A stretch of 64,000 nt of DNA from Gracilaria gracilis. Lineage: Eukaryota > Rhodophyta > Florideophyceae > Gracilariales > Gracilariaceae. Of the stretch, positions 43,340 to 53,704 are shown piece by piece (the first letter of the stretch is position 1; each line of letters begins with the position of its first letter). The stretch lies in the NCBI GenBank assembly GCA_030374805.1, contig JARGSG010000207.1, forward strand, positions 496,001-560,000. The letters run 5' to 3'. Made by a program: the position numbers and the translations under genes. The notes under the pieces are model-generated. The model did not search any database. It worked only from the letters and a program-made list of their open reading frames with translations, and was not told the origin of the DNA.

Positions 43340-44290
43340 CAGCTGCTGACATCCTGTTTCACACACTGCACCACCACGCACTCCCCGCCGCTGCTGTTGT
43401 TGCAAAACTGTTCACCTGCCGCCACCGTCGTCGTGGCTTGCAGCTGCTGAAAGCAGCTACTTCTAAAAATGCATCACCGCGCGCCCGCTGCCATCGCCAT
43501 CGCCAGTGAACTAACGGGCGCTTGCCACCACCGTCGTTGACGCTCGCAGCTGCGGGAAGCAGCCGCTTTTGGAACTTCAACCCCGCGTGCTCGCCACCAT
43601 CGCCGTCGCCGCTACACCACCACGCGCCTGCCGCCGCCACCGTCGCCACCCATACTTGCTGGAAGCAGCCGCTTCTAACACTGCACTGCGGTGGGCCAGC
43701 TGCCGTCGCCACTGCACCCCCATGCGCCCGTCACTGCCACCGCCGCCACCCGCAGCTGTTGCAAGCAGCCGCTTCTAACACTGCACCACCCGCCACCGTC
43801 GCCCCTCTACCACCACGTGCCCATCGCGGCGACCCGCGCCACCCGCAGCTGTTGGGAGCAGCCGCTTCTAACACTGCACCACCCGCCACCGTCGCCCCTC
43901 CACCACCACGTGCCCATCGCGGCGACCCGCGCCACCCGCAGCTGTTGGAAGCAGCCGCTCCTAACACTGCACCACCGCGCGCCCACCCCCACCGCCCTCT
44001 CCGCAGCACCACCGCGCGCCCGCCGCCACTCCCGTCACCGGCCGCAGCTGCTGGCAGTAGCCGCTTCTAACACTGCACCACCGCGCGAGCACCGCCGCCG
44101 CCGTCTCCGATGCAGCACCGCGCGCCCGCCGCCACTGCTTTCACCGGCCGCAGCTGCTGTAAGCAGTCGCTTCTGACGCTTGGAGGCAGCCGCTTCTAAT
44201 ACTGCACCATCGCGCGCCCGCAGCCACCACCATTGCCACCCGCAGCTGCGGCAAGTCATGTGCGCCTTAGTGTCGTTCTCCGCGCTATTA
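43340..44290. repeat. C-rich minisatellite with 93-bp core period
   Basis: Degenerate repeats built on GCAGCCGCTTCTAACACTGC and CACCACCGCGCGCCC fill about 950 bp. Three adjacent units, starting near 43751, 43844 and 43937, are almost identical with an exact 93-bp period (31 codons). Because of the C/G skew, long frames are open on several frames and both strands. I treat these as repeat artefacts and not proteins. Confidence 0.8.
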
Positions 44291-44666
44291 GCGCTTGACG
44301 CGTTACCCCTCGCCCGCCGCCGCAACCAGGGCTGCTGACATCCCGCATCCACCACTGCACTACCCCGTGCCAGCCGTTGCCGCCGTCGCCGCCTGGGGCT
44401 GCTGCAAATCATGCGCACGTTCGTGTCGTGCTCCGCGCCGATGGCGCTTGATTCGCCCCCACAGCCGCTGCAGCTGCTGCAAATCATGTAAGCGTTCGTG
44501 TCATGCTCCCCACCGTTGGCACTTGATCTGCCACCGCCACCCCCGCAACAGCTTTTTGGAAGTCATTTGAGAGTTCGTGTCAGACTCCCCGTCGTTGATG
44601 CTTGACGCTCCGCCGCCGCAACCGCCGCCGCAGCTGGCACTGCAGAGCGAGCGCTCGTGGGTGGCG
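44291..44666. other. GC-rich flank of the minisatellite
   Basis: Further degenerate CTGCTGCAAATCATG-like repeat units (about 44395-44490). No gene seen. Confidence 0.45.
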
Positions 44667-45050
44667 TCAACGACGCGTCGTGAGTATCGGAGCTTGATCC
44701 CCACCACCACGCGCGCTGGCCGCAACACTTGATAACCAATTCCAGTGCTCACCACTACAGCGCGGAACCTGAGCTACTACAACAGAGAGTTTATTTGAAA
44801 GACTAGTGTTTGTTGACGAACAAGAAAGACTAACGGTACGGCTACCAATCGCTTCATCCCTATCAATACCATTACTTCCCGCGAATACCTCCTCGTCTAT
44901 TTCTACCTCATGCTCTTCGTCTTGATGTTCAGTTATTTTTCGGATAACGTGCGGAATGCGCTTTACTTTATTCTTTTCAAGCCAGCATTTGACACAGTGG
45001 TTATAACGCTCTGTATAGTTCATGTACTTCTTACAATAGGAACAAGACAA
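44667..45050 (-). other. Possible zinc-finger protein fragment
   Basis: A minus-strand frame lacking an early ATG reads CSYCKKYMNYTERYNHCVKC, two CxxC pairs with a His, and then basic and acidic stretches. The frame is preceded by a TGA. This could be a BED-type or related zinc-finger remnant of a transposase; the downstream half runs into the GC-rich repeat flank. Confidence 0.25.
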
Positions 45051-45318
45051 CTTCTTTTCTTCCCAACAATTACCTCATTTCTTGGAATATATATGCCCCT
45101 ATTCAGAATGCAATCCAGTTTTTTCTTTGGTGTCTCATTGGAGAAGACGAAACCACGAGACTCCTCGCATTTCTTCTTTTGTAAATGGTTTATGAGCTCA
45201 TGACGACTCGAAAACTATTTGTCGCCTCCAACTTCACAGTGCACGCATTTCGTGCTCCCCTCTGGCCTGAGATGAGGATACTGGCCTACCTTTACCAAAG
45301 CATCCAACCACATTGACA

Positions 45319-46075
45319 TTAAATTGCTACGGCACATAGTGTTATTGAAACAACCTTTACCCAATGGGTACCATTTTCCTTAGTTCCAACATACGTAACC
45401 TGTGGTCCACCCCTGCGAGACTCTCTTGCGTTACTTGCGGCGACATTCGTGGCCGATGCAGTGGCGTTCATGAGGCGAGAAGCTCGGAAATTGTGAGCGG
45501 AGCAACCTGCAATGGTAGTAATGCCCGTGGCGATGGCGGCGGTGCGGCGAGGAGTCCAGGCGGTACGGTGGACCAAAGGACCGGCGGAAGAGGCACCTTG
45601 AGTGCTTCGGCGCCTAGAGGGTGTTACAGAGTAGGAAGGCTCCACAGGCGATCTGTTGTTCGCCGTGCGGGATGTGGGTTGGGCCAAAGGGAGTAGCAGA
45701 AGGGCGAGCACTACGATGAGAGTGAGAGGGGCTGTCTTGATTGCGGCGGGCCAGAACCTGTGACTGATTAACTGCTGAGATCCCAGATGAGCCTGGCTGG
45801 AGACGGCGTAAGCCCGGTAGTGAGATACCAGCCATCGGTAACGAAGCCGTGTCGTTGGTAACGCTCGATGGTCCCCAGGAAGGGCCCGGGCTCCCAGTTG
45901 CTTAAACAAATGTCCGTTGTGGGGCCTTCTTGCAGATAGTTCTTCTCGGCTAACGGGACGCAGACATGCAGGCGGTGGACGTTGGGCGAGAGCGATGCTT
46001 CGAAACACCAGCTAGTGGTGTGGATTCGTGGTTTCCAATTTGCTGGACAGTGGCGCGACGCTTTTTTCGAGCCAT
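45319..46075 (-). other. Possible hypothetical protein with one hydrophobic segment
   Basis: The frame 46008-45319 starts without ATG and contains a hydrophobic run (LTLIVVLALLLLPLA) between Arg/Ser-rich parts. A short ATG frame just upstream (46075, MARKKRRATVQQ) is in a different frame and would need a splice or shift to join. I do not recognise either part. Confidence 0.22.
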
Positions 46076-46992
46076 AGCAGAAGTCGTGAACGAGAAAGAA
46101 TCACTTTCCACCACAGTGTCAATTAAATGTGCACTTGTACGGTCTGCAGTGACTTCGATCTCGTCGACGAGAACAGGCGTTAACTTCTACGTACCAGCTA
46201 AGGTATGAACGGAACTAAACGTGTGAAATTTTACATTATCTCTCGAAAACAAAAATAAATTAGTACTTCTTCCCCAATTTTCATCCGTTAATGGGCAAAA
46301 GACGAAGTTAAATATACTCAATATTGACTTAGAAGTACAAGATATACTGATCTTTATCTATGTACATTTATCACACAATTTTATGCATTTTAGTCATCTG
46401 CCGGAGATTATGACCATCTCCAACACACTGACCCATGCTTTCTGCTCATACGTCTAGATGAACTCATGCGCTATGCCCATTGAGATAATTATAAGCGAAA
46501 AATATGTCATTGACGTATCTAGCCTACAATATTATATTCTTTAATTAGATTACCTAACCCAATATTTCATTAGTGTGCTTGGCAAATGGTTACATCTTTT
46601 CATACAAATAATATATCTAAATATGTAACTTACAAGTTTGAAATATGGTACTATGTCTTTTTGATTATCTGGCACACTAGAATATCTCACCGATATCTCT
46701 GACACATGGTATTATGAAATTTTCATAAACAAAACATGTTCATAATCAGAAGGCGTATTATATATAAGGAAGATGGTGCATATTTCAAATGGCGATGTTT
46801 ACTTATTTGGGTAGTACTTTTTTCGTTTTATTCCAATTCCTTGAGAAAAATCTTCTCAAGCCTGCCTTTCAATCATTGAGTGCAGTGTGTCAATAATTTT
46901 CGTTTGGACTTCTTTGCCCTTTCTCTTCTTTTGAATGGTTGATGCCTTTTTTGCCTTCCTCGGTTGCTGAGATTCACCTGGACTGTTATTAA
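46076..46992. other. AT-rich spacer
   Basis: More AT-rich than its surroundings; no gene, RNA gene or clear repeat seen. Confidence 0.5.
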
Positions 46993-47295
46993 TTACAATA
47001 ACTTCTGTAATATTTCTTTTCCTTGCTTTAGACTGGGTGCGCCTCCATTCCGGTCCGGATATCTTCTGACACCATGCAGAGGAGAAATTTTGTTAAGATT
47101 CCTGGAATCAGTTTCATCAACCTCTCTCAACATCGCCAATGCATCCATAAACTGCAACCTCCGGCCATGTTTCATAGAAAACTTCGGCAAGGATTTTAGC
47201 CTGTTATGGTATGACTCGTTCATGTTAGTGGCAAAAAGAAGCGCTCGATGTCTCTCAGCTAAAAATATAGAGCATCTAAACTTTTGAAACCACAA
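46993..47295 (-). pseudogene. Possible MULE-like transposase fragment
   Basis: A 100-codon remnant with NMNESYHNRLKSLPKFSMKH, similar to the N-x-x-ES-H-N pattern near the end of the catalytic domain of Mutator-like transposases. Flanking DNA is AT-rich and no ends were found. Weak evidence. Confidence 0.3.
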
Positions 47296-47529
47296 TATCG
47301 TCGGTGTTATAGGAATGCTAGTTTTGGTTTCAAAAATGACCGAATTAAAATGATCGAAGACCCGGTGAATTCATCTAATTTTGGATATGCTTAATTTCCG
47401 AAAATATTGCCACATTTCCACTTGTGCTAGTTCGTGTGGAAAGAATCATTCACGATGACTTCCATCATTGCTTGTTTGGATGGAAGACAAAATAGCATGT
47501 TACTTCTCTTCATCCTACACCCAGGGACC

Positions 47530-47690
47530 GCAATAAATGTAGGCCACACTAATTAAGGTAGGAAAAATATACGCAGGGGTACCATAAGTAATGTGGGCCA
47601 CACGAAATAGAGTACCACACTATTTATGGTACAACCGAAAATAGTGTGGGCCACATTATTTAATCTGAAGATAATTAGTGTGGGTGGATA
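47530..47690. repeat. Cluster of GTGTGGGCCACA-type inverted/direct repeats
   Basis: Several copies of variants of TGTGGGCCACA and ACCACACTATTTATGGTAC. A related block in inverse orientation occurs near 49092-49105 (GTATAAAGTGTGGGCCACA), on the other side of a DDE transposase remnant, so these may be degenerate transposon ends. Confidence 0.45.
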
Positions 47691-47911
47691 CGGTTACAAA
47701 ACACGTCTCGATCGCACTCAGTTTAGAACAAGCTCAGCCTCGAAGTGATTCCTGTGCTTCGAAATAATCTACTGGAGTTGTGGGAAGAGTTGTCGCTCTT
47801 CTCATAACCCGTTCAGATTGACCGCCAAACCAGTTCTGATCATAGCCTTTCTCGCATAGATAAGACCATCACTGTCTCTTTGACGATTTACAACATTTAT
47901 AGCCGCAGCCG

Positions 47912-48950
47912 CTAACTGTAGAAAATCCGTTTGCTTGGATTGGTAATCTTTCCTGATTGTGACCATTCTCCCCTAGATATCATTCTCATCTTATGCTTCT
48001 CCCACCGAGTGCTCCAGGCACTCTTAATTTTCTGGATGAAGAATGAGTCCGCTGGTTGCACTAGATGCGTTGCGTTTGGAGGAAAGTAGTGAATCTCCAT
48101 ATTGTTTTTTTGGGTGGCTTCAGCTAAGAAAGTCGTCAAATTATGACTGCTGCATTTGTCTACAGACAGGACGCGCTTCCCACCTTCTGGTAAGCACATT
48201 ATCGCCCTCGGCTCTGATAGCCATTGCGGCATGACAACGATATCAATCCATCCCTTGGGACCAGTCCGATGGGACACACCAGGAACATCGTCCGGCACAC
48301 CACGAATAGGGTAGGACCGTGACTTGTTCGTGAACACCATGAAAGCGGGTTCAATGCGAGCATAGCATCGCGAGGGCCTGTAGAACCTTCCAATTCAACT
48401 TAACACCGAGCTTCCTTAGTCTATAGAATTCCTGTATCATGGCGAAATGTACACTTTGCATCCAAGGACGGGGTTTACGCCCACTTCCCGGGCGGGCTTT
48501 CAAATCAATACGCTTCAATCCGATTTGAGTGCTGCGTGTTATTGAGATACAGGAGCCTCTAATCTCATGCTCTCCATATTCATTGACATACTCGTGACGC
48601 TTGCGCCATATTCGGCTGGCCTTCTGTAAGTTTTTCTTAACTGAGGCTCGGAAGGGGAATTGAAAGTATGCGACTGCTTTACAAGCTATATGCTTATGGC
48701 CCTCACGATATGCCGTGATGGTCATCCATGCTGTGACTCTGGTTCGCTCAGAGATGGTGAGTACTTGGCTTACCGCCTTTTTGGGTGCCGAAGGTGTGAA
48801 TAGTCCAGAGGGTGTTGACGCAACAGCTTCTGGGGTTAATTGCAAAGACGGCTCAAGATCTGTGGTAGGAGGGGAGGGTTGGGTTGTTGATAAAGGTTGA
48901 GCTCTTTGAAATGCTGCAATTATGGGAGAAGCGCTCAATGGAATGATCAT
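47912..48950 (-). pseudogene. pogo/DDE_1-like transposase with internal deletion
   Basis: The first frame (ATG 48950 to 48351) has the DNA-binding half with a basic GSGRKPRPWMQSV linker. The second frame (48340-47912) resumes in the catalytic domain: SYPIRGVPDDVPGV, second Asp in LSVDKCSSHN, third acidic residue in FPPNATHLVQPADSFFIQKIKS cut here at QPADSFF. The segment with the first Asp (normally a ...DET... motif) is missing between about 48340 and 48360, where the frame also changes. This copy is an internally deleted derivative. Confidence 0.65.
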
Positions 48951-49105
48951 TGTGTGAAAAGTGTGTGTCGAAGTGGCTATGGTTCATGGATCGCAGACAA
49001 GTTTTCTCATGTTTCAGACGTACCAAGTTGCACCGTCGGTCTTTAATTATACGGCTAGCCACACTATTTACGAACGTTTCCGAGAGCGTTGGTACCGTAT
49101 AAAGT

Positions 49106-49467
49106 GTGGGCCACAGGTGTAGTTTCCGAACCCAATGTAAGTGTGTAAGTGGCATATATTTAGAACTTTACGGCGCCAAATAGGGATTTGTATATCCCCA
49201 AATAGGGATATATTTACATAGATAGCTGCTTATGAAATACGATTAGAAGAATACAAACCCTTCGAATAGGAACTCTCTATAGGGATACAGCACATATATT
49301 CAACAACTCTTATATCAGATATCTGTCGTTTAATCTATTACTTTTGAGACGCCTTCGCATCACGTGCCACCTCCCCAATCACTCCGTCCCACCCTCCGTG
49401 CGCCACATTACGCTCCCCACCCCTATGTACCCCCCTCTCCCCCGACACCCCCACACCGCTCCCCGCG
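49106..49467. other. Spacer with short AT repeats
   Basis: Contains AAATAGGGAT-type repeats near 49178-49212. No gene seen. Confidence 0.45.
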
Positions 49468-50612
49468 ATGACTAATTGCTGCTTTAACGGCTGCTCTTTC
49501 TTCGCTCCCACCATCTTCTCCCCTCCATTCAAAGGCAGCAAAGAAGATGCCCCAACCGTCTCACCGCCAACAAGCGTATCTTCTCTCCCTGCGGCAACGT
49601 CTCTCACTTCCTCTACTCGCACAAAGCGTCACAAGTCCACCTCTCTACTCCCACTACCACCCCCACCTCCTCTCTCCAATCGCCCTTCTGATAACGTCCC
49701 CATCGCCGACGACGACTTCTACCACCGGCAACAGCTGTCCCTCTCCGTCCGCACCCAAGACGTTTACCATATAGTAGGCACACCCATCTGCTCCCTCCTC
49801 CCCTTCCCACCTCCTCCACCGCCCCCTCCTTCCCTCTCCTCATAAACCCCCACCTCGAACGACCTTCACATCTCTTCCATCGCTTCTGCTCTCGGCCACC
49901 GCAAGGCAGACGAACTCATCTCTCTCTTCCACGACCACTCCTTCCCCAAGTCAGCCTTCCACAACGCCGTATCCTCCGACTCTCAGTGTCTCAAACCTCA
50001 AACAGACCTCCTCCAACACCGAGTCACCAACGTCGGTTTCACTCCCACCACCCTCTACGACCCACAGCACCTCTTTACAGCCACCATCTCCCGAAAGGAT
50101 GCTATCCAAGTCCTTAAAAGACAACTCGCACTGGCACGCTCCGACAAAACCTTCTTCCTCCACGTCCCCCATACAACCTCTTCTGGCTCTCCGGTTTTTG
50201 CCCACCCCATGGCTTCTTCCATCGGAAAAGAGCTGTCCCAGCCCTAAAGCACGCAATCATGCAGTCCTCCAATACCTTTTGCATCTGGAACACTCCTGAG
50301 AATACCGGTATCGACTCCTTCACCGGCTTCGTCCAAGTATACTCCCACATGTCCTCCACCCCCCTGATATCCTCTTCCTTCACCTCGTACTCCCTTCACA
50401 TCACCCTCTTCAACTTCTTCGACTTGTTTCATCGCAATTGTATCACCGACAACCTCACCCTTCTCGGATACCTTCCAGCCTCTTTCAATCTCGCCACCCC
50501 CTCTCAAGACCCCGGTACCATCCCCCAAACCTCGTCCAGTATCTTCCACTCAACCACAATGCAACTCATCAAGCCTGCCATCTCCAACCTCTTCGACCCT
50601 CTTCTTTTCTCC
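49468..50612 (+). pseudogene. KDZ-like transposase remnant, truncated by chromovirus 2
   Basis: A Pro/Ser-rich start (49468-49845, TAA at 49843) continues in the same frame with protein-like sequence (SALGHRKADELISLFHDHSF, YDPQHLFTATISRKDAIQ) to about 50245. A frame change follows, and then IDSFTGFVQVYSHMSSTPL...LHITLFNFFDLFHRNCITDN...LLGYLPASF (50259-50612). This resembles the YSD-x-T...S...PL-x-ITL-N...GYLP pattern of the KDZ/Plavaka catalytic core, but it is clearly a different subfamily from the copy at 14965. The frame is cut at 50613 by the LTR. Confidence 0.45.
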
Positions 50613-51205
50613 TGTAGTGCAACGCCCTCTGATGGAGGCTTCTGACTACTTAGTCATATTCCGACATGTCGAACGGGTGCTCCTAATAGGAATATATGAA
50701 TAGTAACAACCACTGTAGTGGGAAGGACACGTGGCACACGGTTGAGCCAGGAAGTTGGCCGCGTACACGTGAGACGGGCGCCCCGGCGGGTGGGTAATTA
50801 ACACTGTGCGTGGGCCTAATTTAGTTAGTTTATATAATTACTTGTCAGCGCGAGCTCGCTACTTAGCATCGCGGCGACCTCGCCACCATGCACAGCAAAG
50901 TTCCCCCAAGCATGGTTGGCTCTATACTTCTTCGCCTTCGGCGGTCATCGACTCCTTCCAGGAGAGAGGCTCCGTTGCCTACAAGAAGTGTATGCTCCCT
51001 GCGTCACCTAACAGGACCCATTCGTGGGAGTTTTTTCCGCTTGTGTAGCGTTCGACCCTGTACAGGGATAACCCCGGTGTTTACCGTAGCCCTTTTTGCC
51101 CTTTATTCCTTTTCCTTCTTTCCATCCTCCGCTCTCGCTGATTCCTTTCCTATTTTCCTACTTCCGTGGACTCGTGCCTCACTCAAGGACCCGTTCACCC
51201 ACACA
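50613..51205 (+). repeat. 5' LTR of chromovirus 2
   Basis: Begins TGTAGTGCAACGCC and ends CACACA. A candidate primer-binding site, TGGTGCCAACACC, starts 2 bp later at 51208. Confidence 0.82.
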
Positions 51206-51502
51206 CGTGGTGCCAACACCGATCCTTGCTCAAATTTCTACGCCCGTCGTGACGGCTTGGCCTCGGCTTACAGCCGAGTTCGTCGTGCCTTGCCAGAGAG
51301 GTTCTCTCTGCTGACTACCCTCCTACGGAGGAAGATCTCGGACGTCTTTCTGGTGTCTTTCCACCTCTGGCGTTGCACTGCAAAGTGGTCTCCCGACCTA
51401 GAATCTAATATTTGGTTTACCACGTACTATTGTGTGTTTTTCCTCTTTGAGGTTTCGTTTCTACGTCTGGAAGTTTTCCGTTGCATGGTTGGTTGAGAAA
51501 TC

Positions 51503-53701
51503 ATGTCTCGAAAACCGTCTGAGACGGAAGCTGCGGTTACTGGCAGTCGTTCCCATAGTGGTGGTGTCGCTGGAGATGATCGGTTTGTCTCACGCATCTC
51601 CAGGCGTGCCGGCTCCACCCTTGGTGTGAATAATCCGTCCAAGACGTCGGGGTAACAACCGGCGCACAGGACACTTCCCTTTGCTCCGTTGCTTCCCCCT
51701 ACTGATGGTGCCAGTCTGGCCCCGGCTGTTGCTGCCGCAGCTCCGTCTGCTACGGCTACACCCGCGGCCGCGGTGGTTTAGCCCCATCGAGAGAAGAACA
51801 ACATCCTCCAGGGTACAGCTCTGGACGAGCAGTTGCGTCAGCTGCGCACTGCTTACAACTCTCTTGTAGGGGTGGTCAACATTCCACGCCAGCAGGCGAA
51901 AGACTCTCCTGCAACGGATATTTCTGAGGATCTCCGTACGTCAGGGTCCGACGTCAACCAAATTTTGGAGTGCTTTGGTCCACCCGCCGCCTTCGTAGAA
52001 GGAATTCAGGACCGATTTCGTCGTGTAAGAGACCACGTGGGGATACTAGAGCAAACCATTCCTATGGATGCTGCCACTCCGGCGGTGCCGGTCGCTGTAT
52101 CGTACAGGGCCAAGAACTCGGCACGCGAGAAGAACCGCCGCAGGCGGAAGGGGCAACAGGACGATCAGGGTTCAGACTAGTCTACTTCGTCGGATGCGGA
52201 CCCGAACAATTCGGACAATGCTGACTCGCCAGACTCGTCATCTGACGAAGACCGTGCTATACGAACGTCACGCTCTAAGCAGTCTGCAGTCACGCAAGGT
52301 GCGGTTCGTGCTCGTACGAAAGGACGGAAGCACGCGGGCTTGAAAGTACTGAAGCCCACCAACCCTCTCTACGAGAAGCTGTCGTCATACCGGTATTACC
52401 GTTTAAAAGACTCCTCTTTGGATCGAACACCCCGTGGTACGGGCAAGGTGAAGGACTGCATCAAACGGATGCCGCTCTCGCTTCGTAACCAGTTGTTTAC
52501 TGGAGAAGATCCAATCTTGGTGCTAGATTTTCTCGCCCGATTCGTCGCTGAAGCCAATATACTCGGGATGAATGAGGGACAGGCCTACATTGCCTTACCG
52601 TACTTCTTACGTGGTGTGGCCGAGGACCAGTATCACTCTGTAAGAGGTTCTTCGCGTGCCTCCGAAGGAGGGGTTACTTGTTGGCCCGAAGCGGTGGAAT
52701 ACCTACTACGGTCGTACGTCACGAATGGTGCCATTCATTCGGCGATACTCGCTTCACGAGACCCACGTCAATGCTCAGGCAAGATAGAGACCGATTTTTC
52801 GGTACGCCTGAACAAGGCTTTCCACCGTTGTGGTAATGTCTATCCTACTATAGAGCGTTGTACAATGTTTATCGACGGACTCGACCCGGCTATCCGGACT
52901 TCGGTCGCCCGCTATCGCGAGGATAGAAGGAAGATCACTTACCTGGAGCTCATCCAGTATGAAAGAGCCGGAGGTGACTCCCTACGCGCCAGAGCTCCGA
53001 GTACTCGTTCTAAGTCTGCCAAGGCGTTGTTGATAGAAATTAAATCCCCATCTCTGTCGCTCGTCGCGGATGAAGCACCTCCGAAGGCGTACGATAACGT
53101 CCAGCTCGCCCACAGCGATATTGCCTCCATTCCGACAACGGACCTCCGGTCGAAGATGGACGCCTCCTTCGAGACCGCTCAGGAAGGCACCGTGCTTAAT
53201 GCCGATGCCCCCCGAGCTCGCGGGCCTTGCACCCCGCACTGGAACGAAGGAACCCGCTCCCAACGACCAGGATGGCAGGACGGCCCCCCAGCGGGACGTT
53301 TAACGGATAACCGGAGTGGGCCCCTTCGACAGAGTAGGCAAGCATTGATAGCGCTGGCATGCCATCGGTGCCATACCCACGGCCACACGTCACCCCAGTG
53401 CCTCCTCTCTCTGAGGGACCTGGGCAAGGTGACTGTGAATTATGAGGCCCTCACTCCAGAGGAGAAGCGTTCCATTCCAATGACGTCGTATTTCCGGGCC
53501 AAGACAGACTTCGCCCACGTCGTACCGACAGCGCCGACATACCAGCGTGCTCCGGCACAGCCGGCTCATCCGGTAGCACTGGTACACCGCGTCGTGGACG
53601 ATCCAAACACCGCTGTTGCGGGACCCCGAGGCCAACGTGCCCAAGCATTCGTGGTCGAGGAACCTGGGCAGCCGCCGCAGGCGGAAGCCCAGGGAAACTA
53701 A
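51503..53701 (+). pseudogene. gag of chromovirus 2
   Basis: One frame from ATG 51503 (MSRKPSETEAAV) to 53701 with three in-frame stops (TAA 51653, TAG 51779, TAG 52178) and no frameshift. The core (EDPILVLDFLARFVAEAN, AEDQYHSVRGSSRASEGG, LNKAFHRCGNVYP) matches chromovirus 1. A complete CCHC zinc knuckle CHRCHTHGHTSPQC sits at about 53363-53404. The region after 52340 is intact. Confidence 0.82.
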
Positions 53702-53704
53702 ACG

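Noticed and set aside
43359..44176. Several long Ala/Pro-rich open frames
   Set aside because: They lie in a C-rich minisatellite with frames open on both strands; the repeat explains them.
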